Below, piece by piece: positions 1 through 6,180 of a stretch of 14,810 bases of DNA. The DNA is from NZWG01 sp964478995 (lineage in GTDB: Bacteria; Fidelibacterota; Marinisomatia; Marinisomatales; UBA1611), in contig CAYZJY010000048.1 of assembly GCA_964478995.1 (NCBI GenBank), positions 1 to 14,810 on the forward strand. The letters run 5' to 3'. The translations under genes and the position numbers were made by a program. The notes beneath the pieces are model-generated. The model made no database searches, had not been told where the DNA came from, and saw nothing but the letters and a program-made list of their open reading frames with translations. The stretch's first letter is position 1; every line of letters begins with the position of its first letter.

Positions 1-1056
1 GTTAGGGTTATCACAAATAAACCCGTTCGTAAAACCCCCTACCAAGTAAAAGGGGTATTTATGCGTCAATATCCAGATGAAGACATTATACCTATGTTGG
101 ATGGGTCTTATCGAGATCGTTTTCTTTATCCAAGGGTTCAGGTCAAAATATTAAATGAGCAAATTTATCTTACTGGCACAAAAGAAGGCGTCGATTCCGT
201 GATGGAATTTCATAAAAAATTAGAAACTCTTGATTTTGGAAACATTACTTTTCACGTTCAAGATTGTGACGTTGAGGTTGCGAGTAATCAAATTATTCCC
301 TCCGAAAAATTACTTCGATATCGATTCCTTACCCCATGGGTTGCACTTAATCATATGACAGGTGGTAAATATAAATTTTTAACTAATCAAGAAAAACCAT
401 CATACTTGAATAAGTTATTAGGACAAAATATAATTTTTTTAGCGAATGAAGTAGGCGTAAGTCTCGATACTGATATATTAACAAAGGTTACAGTATCTAG
501 TTTATTCCCAAAACCTGTAGATGATAATAAGTGGGGAGCATTTATGGGCGAATTTAAAACGAACTTCATTTTACCAAACTACATTGGGCTTGGTAATGGG
601 ATTACACGTGGATTTGGCACCATTTATGGGATGTTTAACTCTGAAACTTTTTCCTATGATGAAAAAGAATTAAAAAAAGATATTGATGATAATGAATCAG
701 ATATTCTTGAGGATCAAGATGGTCTAGATAGCATTTCCGCATCTGATGTACCTAAGCCTAAAAGGAAAATGCATGTAAAAACAAAAAAGAAAAACTTTGA
801 CTCGAATAATAAATCTAGAAAACCCAAAAAACCCCATCGTAAAAAGAGAAAATTCTCTAATAAAAATCAAGGAATGTCAAAAGGCCATCATCATAATAAG
901 CAAAATAAGAAAATATCAAAACATAGACATTTAATTTCTGAAGATTATGATATTGAAGATGATAATGGCAATGTCTCAAATGAATTAATTGATAATAAAA
1001 AGGATGATCAGAGATTTAACACAGAAAAACACCATAAGAAGCAACATAAGTTTTGA
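1..1056 (+). CDS. Cas6/RAMP-like protein with charged C-terminal tail (5' partial)
   Basis: The reading frame is open from base 1, so the first ATG at 61 is probably internal and the gene begins off the left edge. The 20 residues before that ATG (including KTPYQVKGVF) look like ordinary protein. Counting from the ATG at 61, residues 23-50 hold YPRVQVKI...TGTKEGV, similar to the YPxVQYK...EG pattern of Cas6-type proteins. Residues 87-95 (RYRFLTPWV) match the start of the Cas6 C-terminal domain, and residues 175-187 (GLGNGITRGFGTI) form the glycine-rich RAMP loop near its end. After about residue 195 comes a 130-residue low-complexity tail, first acidic, then very rich in Lys, Arg and His, then acidic again. 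Cas6 enzymes cut CRISPR precursor RNA, but no repeats or other cas genes are visible here, so an RNA-binding or RNA-processing role outside CRISPR is possible. The catalytic residues cannot be assigned because the N terminus is missing. The stop overlaps the next gene's start. The fold assignment is by motif inspection only. Confidence 0.6.
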   Translation, partial: VRVITNKPVRKTPYQVKGVFMRQYPDEDIIPMLDGSYRDRFLYPRVQVKILNEQIYLTGTKEGVDSVMEFHKKLETLDFGNITFHVQDCDVEVASNQIIPSEKLLRYRFLTPWVALNHMTGGKYKFLTNQEKPSYLNKLLGQNIIFLANEVGVSLDTDILTKVTVSSLFPKPVDDNKWGAFMGEFKTNFILPNYIGLGNGITRGFGTIYGMFNSETFSYDEKELKKDIDDNESDILEDQDGLDSISASDVPKPKRKMHVKTKKKNFDSNNKSRKPKKPHRKKRKFSNKNQGMSKGHHHNKQNKKISKHRHLISEDYDIEDDNGNVSNELIDNKKDDQRFNTEKHHKKQHKF

Positions 1057-2255
1057 AATATAAATTTGCAGACCGAGTAGAAAGGATTCAACCATCATTT
1101 ACTTTACAAATGGCCACGATTGCTGCTGAAATGAAATCAAAAGGGGTGGATGTAATTAATTTCTCTGTTGGCGAACCTGATTTTAATACTCCGAGCCATA
1201 TCATTGATGCCGGAAAAGAGGCTATGGATAAAGGATATACGAAATATACTGCTGGTCCTGGAATGATAGAGTTTAGAGAGGCAATTTGCCAAAAATTAGA
1301 ACGAGAAAATGGAATAGTATATAAAAAAGAGAATATCCTTGTTTCAAATGGAGAAAAACAAAGCCTCTCAACAGCATGCCAAGCCCTATTTGAACAAGGT
1401 GACAAGGTAATTGTTTTCAAGCCTTATTGGGTCTCCTTTCCTGAGTTTGTTCGCCTTGCTGATGCTGAGCCATTATTAATAAAAACGATTCCTGAAAATA
1501 ATTTTGAACCTGATTTTGAAGATTTGATGTCTAATAATCTTGATGATGTGAAAGGCCTCATCCTGAATTCTCCTTCCAATCCAACAGGCGGAATATGGAG
1601 TGCAGATGCGCTGATTAAATTATTGAAAATCGCAAAAGAAAAAAATTGGATTGTCATATCAGATGAGTGCTATGAGCGATTGGTCTATGATGGTGAATTC
1701 ATTAGCACAGAAAAAATCAATAGAGATCATGAAATTAACGCTACTGTTCTTACCTGTCTGAGCCTTTCTAAAACCTATGCGATGACTGGATGGAGAATTG
1801 GATATTCTGCGGGCCCAGTTAACATAATTAAGGCAATGTCAAAAATTCAGGGTCAGGCAACTTCATGTGCAAATTCTATTGGGCAAAAGGCGGGGATCAA
1901 AGCCTTGCAAGGTGATCAAAAATGTGTAACTGAAATGAAGACTGCTTTTAAAAAAAGAAGAAACCTCATAGTTGACTTATTAAATGACCTGCCAAGAATA
2001 ACGTGTGCGATGCCTGGAGGTGCATTTTATGCTTTCCCAAATTTTTGTGAATACCTTGGAAAGAAGGGAAATGGAAAGTTATTAAAAGATACTTTTGATA
2101 TTTCAGGGTATATTCTAGAGTCTGCGAAGGTAGTTACTGTTCCTGGAGATGGTTTTGGTGCGCCAGGGCATATTCGGTTTTCATATGCAACGAATAGTAA
2201 GACCATCAAGGAAGGTATTGATCGAGTCAGACTGGCTCTAAAAAATATTATCTAA
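1053..2255 (+). CDS. Class I PLP-dependent aminotransferase, aspartate-aminotransferase type
   Basis: A 400-residue fold-type I aminotransferase, probably transferring the amino group of aspartate (or a similar amino acid) to 2-oxoglutarate. The family signature is complete: VGEPDFNTP near residue 40, NSPSNPTGG from N172, D204 and Y207 in SDECYER (PLP ring contacts), the Schiff-base lysine K240 in SLSKTYAMTGWRIGY, R248 as phosphate contact, and R375 in GHIRFSYA, which binds the substrate carboxylate. Start choice: TTG at 1053, sharing TTGA with the upstream stop. This gives the N terminus normal for the family (xFADRVERIQPS), whereas the first ATG at 1110 would remove conserved sequence. No clear Shine-Dalgarno motif precedes it, so translation is probably coupled to the upstream gene. 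It resembles the Thermus-like subgroup I-gamma, some members of which also act on prephenate; substrate choice cannot be settled by eye. Confidence 0.9.
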   Translation: MKYKFADRVERIQPSFTLQMATIAAEMKSKGVDVINFSVGEPDFNTPSHIIDAGKEAMDKGYTKYTAGPGMIEFREAICQKLERENGIVYKKENILVSNGEKQSLSTACQALFEQGDKVIVFKPYWVSFPEFVRLADAEPLLIKTIPENNFEPDFEDLMSNNLDDVKGLILNSPSNPTGGIWSADALIKLLKIAKEKNWIVISDECYERLVYDGEFISTEKINRDHEINATVLTCLSLSKTYAMTGWRIGYSAGPVNIIKAMSKIQGQATSCANSIGQKAGIKALQGDQKCVTEMKTAFKKRRNLIVDLLNDLPRITCAMPGGAFYAFPNFCEYLGKKGNGKLLKDTFDISGYILESAKVVTVPGDGFGAPGHIRFSYATNSKTIKEGIDRVRLALKNII

Positions 2256-2257
2256 TT

Positions 2258-2262
2258 AGGAG
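2258..2262 (+). promoter_or_regulatory. Strong Shine-Dalgarno site of the L31 gene
   Basis: AGGAG lies six bases before the ATG at 2269. It is the only textbook ribosome binding site I see in the window; most other starts have no purine-rich motif at the right distance. Confidence 0.7.
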
Positions 2263-2268
2263 AAAATA

Positions 2269-2517
2269 ATGAAGCAGGATACACATCCAGATAATTATCG
2301 ATTGGTAGTTTTTAAAGATACGTCATGTGATTATGCTTTTTTAACAAAGTCAACCGTTGAAACAAAAGAAAAAATAAAATGGGATGATGGTAATGAATAT
2401 CCCTTATGCAAAATAGAGATCTCAAATCGATCACACCCTTTTTTCACTGGTAAGCAGAACCTTGTTGATACTGCAGGTCGCATAGAAAAATTTAACAAGA
2501 AATACGGTCGCAAATAG
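2269..2517 (+). CDS. rpmE2: 50S ribosomal protein L31, type B (zinc-free form)
   Basis: An 82-residue L31 of the B type, a component of the large ribosomal subunit that bridges to the small subunit. Diagnostic segments are HPDNYRLVVFKD at the N terminus, the central DDGNEYPLCKIEIS, and the C-terminal SHPFFTGKQNLVDTAGRIEKFNKKYGRK pattern typical of this family. The CxxC zinc-binding pairs of type A L31 are absent; only two isolated cysteines are present (in DTSCDY and PLCKI). In bacteria with both forms, type B replaces type A under zinc starvation, but whether this genome has a second copy cannot be seen here. The gene starts 13 bases after the aminotransferase stop with a strong AGGAG site and is followed by a hairpin that may end the transcript. 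Confidence 0.95.
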   Translation: MKQDTHPDNYRLVVFKDTSCDYAFLTKSTVETKEKIKWDDGNEYPLCKIEISNRSHPFFTGKQNLVDTAGRIEKFNKKYGRK

Positions 2518-2530
2518 ACCATCTATTTTT

Positions 2531-2581
2531 TAATAGGCCCTGTATATAGTAATTAAACTATAACAGGGCCTATTATATTTT
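2531..2581 (+). terminator. Probable intrinsic terminator after rpmE2
   Basis: A perfect 13-bp stem pairs TAATAGGCCCTGT (2531-2543) with ACAGGGCCTATTA (2563-2575). After a one-base bulge (A2544) it continues with six more pairs, TATAGT (2545-2550) with ACTATA (2557-2562), around a six-base loop. The stem is followed by TATTTT (2576-2581), a short T-tract. A stem this long in an AT-rich intergenic space is unlikely by chance. The T-tract is modest, so partial termination or an RNA-processing or stability role is also possible. Confidence 0.75.
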
Positions 2582-2608
2582 ATGAGAAAAAGCCTTTTAT
2601 TTATTTTA

Positions 2609-3358
2609 ATGAAACCTTCCATTCTTGTTGGTGGCCAAGCTGTCATTGAGGGTGTTATGATGCGTGTTCCAGGATTCTATGCAACTGCAGTGCGTGATCC
2701 TAATGGTAAGATTCATATTCAAAAGAAAGAATTCACATCAATAACAGAGACTTCAGTNNNNNNNNNNNNNNNNNNNNNNNNNNNNNNNNNNNNNNNNNNN
2801 NNNNNNNNNNNNNNNNNNNNNNNNNNNNNNNNNNNNNNNNNNNNNNNNNNNNNNNNNTACCTACTCATAATTTCATTGCTAAAAGATGTAAAACGATTGT
2901 TTCAGTACCACGGTGCAGAACATAGAGTTGTATATAATTTTGAATCTGGAAAGGATGTAAACATAGAAAATGCACAATCTTTTCCAACACAACATCCAAG
3001 ATGTGGTACCAGTTTTCTTTTCATTGTTCTTTTGTCTGCTATTATTGTATTTGCATTAGTAGATACCATTGCTATTTCTTTATTGGGGACTATTTCCCTT
3101 CCCCTGAGAATTCTTTTTCATCTTCCTTTGATTCCAATTGTATCCGGTATTGGGTATGAACTAATAAAACTTTCTTCAAGAAAGAACTCATTGATTTTTA
3201 AACTTTTGAAAAAGCCTGGTCTTTGGCTTCAGAATATCACAACAAAACCCCCTGATGATGAAATGGTCGAGGTTTCAATCAGGGCTTTGAAGGAGGCCTT
3301 TGGGGACCAATACGAAGTTATGATTGGTAAAGAGTATACTGCTGAGGCAATAGGTTGA
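2609..3358 (+). CDS. DUF1385 (YqhQ-like) membrane protein, interrupted by assembly gap
   Basis: A DUF1385 family protein of unknown function, commonly encoded just upstream of prfA. The N terminus carries the family hallmark ILVGGQAVIEGVMMRVPG. After the gap come FQYHGAEHRVVYNFE, HPRCGTSF, two hydrophobic membrane segments (about 3013-3090 and 3100-3160), and the C-terminal PGLWLQNITTKPPDDEMVEVSI. I prefer the ATG at 2609 because the in-frame ATG at 2582 touches the T-tract of the preceding hairpin and would add a non-conserved MRKSLLFIL; neither has a clear ribosome binding site. The 100 N allow about 34 residues, but family members have well over 100 between these two blocks, so roughly 300 or more bases are probably missing. 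The frame stays open across the N only because 100 leaves the right remainder; the true gap should be 1 modulo 3. It ends in a TTGA overlap with prfA. Confidence 0.85.
   Translation: MKPSILVGGQAVIEGVMMRVPGFYATAVRDPNGKIHIQKKEFTSITETSXXXXXXXXXXXXXXXXXXXXXXXXXXXXXXXXXXYLLIISLLKDVKRLFQYHGAEHRVVYNFESGKDVNIENAQSFPTQHPRCGTSFLFIVLLSAIIVFALVDTIAISLLGTISLPLRILFHLPLIPIVSGIGYELIKLSSRKNSLIFKLLKKPGLWLQNITTKPPDDEMVEVSIRALKEAFGDQYEVMIGKEYTAEAIG
2758..2857. other. Assembly gap of 100 N within the DUF1385 gene
   Basis: Exactly 100 N, the conventional placeholder for a gap of unknown size. It falls within the predicted membrane-spanning middle of the DUF1385 gene. Confidence 0.99.
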
Positions 3359-4422
3359 GGGACAAACTTCAAACCATTATAGAAAAACATGCACAGTTAT
3401 CAGAACAGATGGCAGATCCAGATGTTTTCAATAATCAAGAAAAATTGAAAGCAATCGCAAAAGAGACTAGTTCACTGGAAAGCGTTGTAATTACAGGTAA
3501 GGAATATCTTGCAGTGTTAAGAGAGATTGAGGATGATCAATTGATTCTTGAAGGAGATGATTTAGAACTAAAACAGATTGCGCAAGAAGAATTAATTGAT
3601 CTTGAATCTAAAAAGGTGGCATTAGAAGAAGAATTAAAAGTATTGTTACTGCCTAGGGACCCCAATGATGATAAGAACCTTATCTTAGAGATTAGAGCCG
3701 GTACAGGAGGTGATGAAGCCGCATTATTTGCGGCAGATCTATTTCGTGTATATACTAGGTATGCAGAGCGAAAAAGTTGGACATATAAGGTTATGGATTC
3801 TTCAGATACTGGAATCGGAGGCATAAAAGAAGCAATCCTTTCAATTCATGGCAAGGGTGCATTTGGTATGCTCAAATATGAAAGTGGCGTACATAGAGTT
3901 CAGCGTGTACCAAAAACTGAAACTAGTGGGCGGGTACATACTTCTGCTGCGACCATTGCTGTTCTCCCTGAAGCAGAGGATGTTGATATTGATGTCAATG
4001 AGTCTGATTTGAAGATTGACACATATAGAGCAAGTGGTGCAGGGGGCCAGCATGTAAACAAGACAGAATCTGCAATTCGTATTACCCATGTCCCAACTGG
4101 TCTAGTTGTTACTTGTCAAGATGAATCTTCGCAGCATAAAAATAGAGCAGCAGCGCTCAAGGTTCTTAAGTCTCGACTCTTAGCAGCAGAGCAAGAAAAA
4201 GTTGCAGCAGAACGGGCGGCCGAAAGAAAAAGTTTGGTATCAACTGGTGATCGTTCTGCAAAGATAAGAACCTATAATTTTCCGCAAGGCAGAGTCACCG
4301 ATCACAGAATTAATTTCACCTCTTACCGGTTAAATGAGGTCTTAGATGGAGATATTACTGAGATAATAGAAAAATTAAAGATAGCAGAGCAACAGGAACT
4401 AATGGCTTCTGACATTGCCTAG
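3355..4422 (+). CDS. prfA: Peptide chain release factor 1
   Basis: A 355-residue class I release factor that reads UAA and UAG and triggers hydrolysis of peptidyl-tRNA. The catalytic GGQ sits at residues 230-232 in SGAGGQHVNKTESAIR, the site methylated by the product of the next gene. The domain entry motif EIRAGTGGDEAALFAADLF is present. The stop-codon recognition loop reads VPKTETSGRVHTSA: a PxT tripeptide as in RF1, not the SPF of RF2, which fixes the identity. The length is normal. The start is TTG at 3355, overlapping the DUF1385 stop as TTGA; the resulting MRDKLQTIIEKHAQL aligns with the usual RF1 N terminus, and no ATG lies nearby. Position between DUF1385 and prmC is the conserved arrangement. 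Confidence 0.96.
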   Translation: MRDKLQTIIEKHAQLSEQMADPDVFNNQEKLKAIAKETSSLESVVITGKEYLAVLREIEDDQLILEGDDLELKQIAQEELIDLESKKVALEEELKVLLLPRDPNDDKNLILEIRAGTGGDEAALFAADLFRVYTRYAERKSWTYKVMDSSDTGIGGIKEAILSIHGKGAFGMLKYESGVHRVQRVPKTETSGRVHTSAATIAVLPEAEDVDIDVNESDLKIDTYRASGAGGQHVNKTESAIRITHVPTGLVVTCQDESSQHKNRAAALKVLKSRLLAAEQEKVAAERAAERKSLVSTGDRSAKIRTYNFPQGRVTDHRINFTSYRLNEVLDGDITEIIEKLKIAEQQELMASDIA

Positions 4423-4467
4423 TGCAACATATTGGTAAATTTATTATTTCAATCTGCTTAATAACCA

Positions 4468-5322
4468 ATGTCTAAGGCATGGCGCGTTATTGACTTAATT
4501 CATTGGTCAGAATCATATTTCAAAGAAAAGGGATTTCAAAATTCTAGATCTGAAATAGAGTGGCTACTGTGTTCTGTTCTGAATTGTAACAGATTAGATT
4601 TATATATGAGGTTTGATGAGCCTCTTTCCCAAAAACAACTTGCCACTCTCCGATCTTGGGTAAAAAGGCGGATGAAGAATGAACCACTACAATACATAAC
4701 GGGTTCATGTGATTTTTATGGTAGAGATTTTATAGTTGATAAAAAGGTGCTCATACCACGTGCAGAGACTGAGAGGCTGATAGACGCCGCTATCAAATGT
4801 GTTGAAAATATTTCGTCCCCGAAGATACTAGACATAGGGACCGGGTCAGGCTGCATTGCAATAACAATGGCAAAGGAAATGACAAATTCATTGGTCCTTG
4901 GTGTGGATAAATCTCCGGGATCCATAAGCCTTGCTCAAAAGAACAGTTCTTTATTAAACGCTGATAACGTATCATTTATTGAAATGGATATTCTAAATAC
5001 CTTACCAGATGATAAATATGATCTTGTCATATCAAATCCACCGTATATATCAAAAAAAGAAATGCCAACATTAATGCAAGACGTTAAAGATTATGAGCCT
5101 GAGATTGCTCTAACAGATTTTTCAGATGGTCTTTCATTTTACAAACGATTCTCAAAAATTTTTCATAAAATCCTAAAGCCTGATTCATTTTTTGTTCTAG
5201 AAGTAGGGCTAGGGAAACACCCTAGCCAAGTAGTTTCCCTATTTGAGAAAGAGGGGTTTTCTAATATAGAGATCATAAATGATTATAATGGTGATCAAAG
5301 AGTGCTTATTATTAAGAATTAA
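4468..5322 (+). CDS. prmC: Release-factor glutamine N5-methyltransferase
   Basis: A 284-residue SAM-dependent enzyme that methylates the glutamine of the GGQ motif in release factors. It has the two-part layout of the family: a helical N-terminal domain (about residues 1-85, ending EPLQYITGSCDFYGRDF) and a Rossmann methyltransferase domain. The SAM-binding loop DIGTGSG is at 122-128 and the catalytic NPPY at 190-193 in ISNPPYIS. The usual IPRPET before motif I reads IPRAET here, a mild variation. It starts 45 bases after prfA with ATG and no evident ribosome binding site. The last part of the gene contains a pair of mutually exclusive inverted repeats (5207-5241). Confidence 0.95.
   Translation: MSKAWRVIDLIHWSESYFKEKGFQNSRSEIEWLLCSVLNCNRLDLYMRFDEPLSQKQLATLRSWVKRRMKNEPLQYITGSCDFYGRDFIVDKKVLIPRAETERLIDAAIKCVENISSPKILDIGTGSGCIAITMAKEMTNSLVLGVDKSPGSISLAQKNSSLLNADNVSFIEMDILNTLPDDKYDLVISNPPYISKKEMPTLMQDVKDYEPEIALTDFSDGLSFYKRFSKIFHKILKPDSFFVLEVGLGKHPSQVVSLFEKEGFSNIEIINDYNGDQRVLIIKN
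5207..5241 (+). repeat. Overlapping alternative inverted repeats inside prmC
   Basis: GGCTAGGG (5207-5214) pairs perfectly with CCCTAGCC (5220-5227) around a five-base loop. TAGGGAAAC (5210-5218) also pairs perfectly with GTTTCCCTA (5233-5241). The two stems share bases 5210-5214 and cannot both form. The region codes for EVGLGKHPSQVVSLF, so coincidence is possible; no T-tract follows. Confidence 0.5.
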
Positions 5323-5343
5323 AACCAAAGTATTTTAAACTGA

Positions 5344-6180
5344 ATGAAGATTCTATTTTATATCAAATTACTTAGGCCTTTAAATGTAATCACTAGTGCA
5401 ATTGCTGTGATAATCTCTGCGGCCATTATAAATGGACTAGGTGATCTTCAAACTTTAATTTTAACATCAGTGATTGTAATGCTATATGCAGCGGGGTCTA
5501 ATGCTCTTAATGATGCAATTGATCATGAAATTGATCTAATCAATAGACCTGCAAGGCCAATACCTTCGGGTAATGTGACAGTCAATGAGGCTCTGATTAT
5601 CTCATTTATTTTCTTTTCCTTAGGGACAATCTTATGTCTTCAATTGCCAACTATCGCTATTATTATCGGAGTAGTAATCGCAGTGCCACTGATGATAGTT
5701 TATAGTACACATTTAAAAGGGAAAAATATCTTTGGAAATATTGCAGTTTCCTTGATATTGGGTATGGTGTTTTTATTTTCAGGTGCAGCATATGGCAGAA
5801 TTTTACCAATGTGGATTCCCATGACCCTGGCTTTTGGACTAACCCTTATAAGGGAGTTAGTAAAAGATATTGCAGATATTGATGGTGACCAATTTTCAGG
5901 GCTTCAAACTTTCCCAATTATGTATGGTATAAATAGATCTATTCAATTGATTGTTTTCTTATGTGTCCTTGTTGGGTGTGGGTCACTTATTCCTTATTTA
6001 AATGGAGTATATGGAGAAGGATATGTTTTGTTGCTTGTTATTGGAGTTGAAATACCATTGGTTATGGTCATAGCCTTGCTATGGAAGAATCCAAGTAATT
6101 CATCTGCAACATACTGTGCTAGAATATTAAAATTCAGCACCCTTATGGGGTTATTTGCCATATACTTAGGGACAATATAA
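5344..6180 (+). CDS. UbiA-family prenyltransferase, digeranylgeranylglyceryl-phosphate-synthase-like
   Basis: A 278-residue integral membrane prenyltransferase with roughly eight or nine hydrophobic segments along its whole length. The first Asp-rich motif is N56-D57-xx-D60-xxx-D64 (in NALNDAIDHEIDLINRP), followed by RPARPIPSG. The second is D175-xx-D178-x-D180-x-D182 (in KDIADIDGD). Both bind Mg-diphosphate of the prenyl donor. The INRPxRPIPSG stretch is most like geranylgeranylglycerol-phosphate geranylgeranyltransferases, which attach a second isoprenoid chain in archaeal-type ether lipids. Homogentisate, naphthoate or chlorophyll-type acceptors cannot be excluded from motifs alone. The stop codon TAA shares its last A with the ATG of dnaE (TAATG), so the two are probably co-translated. 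The first ATG gives a normal family N terminus (IKLLRPLNVITS). Confidence 0.85.
   Translation: MKILFYIKLLRPLNVITSAIAVIISAAIINGLGDLQTLILTSVIVMLYAAGSNALNDAIDHEIDLINRPARPIPSGNVTVNEALIISFIFFSLGTILCLQLPTIAIIIGVVIAVPLMIVYSTHLKGKNIFGNIAVSLILGMVFLFSGAAYGRILPMWIPMTLAFGLTLIRELVKDIADIDGDQFSGLQTFPIMYGINRSIQLIVFLCVLVGCGSLIPYLNGVYGEGYVLLLVIGVEIPLVMVIALLWKNPSNSSATYCARILKFSTLMGLFAIYLGTI

Noticed and set aside
61..120. ATG at 61 as the start of the first gene
   Set aside because: The frame is open to base 1 with protein-like sequence before it, and the protein family needs a longer N terminus.
387..569. Minus-strand open frames such as this one and others opposite the aminotransferase, prfA, dnaE and aminopeptidase
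   Set aside because: They are short, have no recognisable domains or ribosome binding sites, and lie wholly opposite well-supported genes.
1..1056. CRISPR array associated with the Cas6-like gene
   Set aside because: No direct repeats with regular spacers are present in the window, and no other cas gene is seen.
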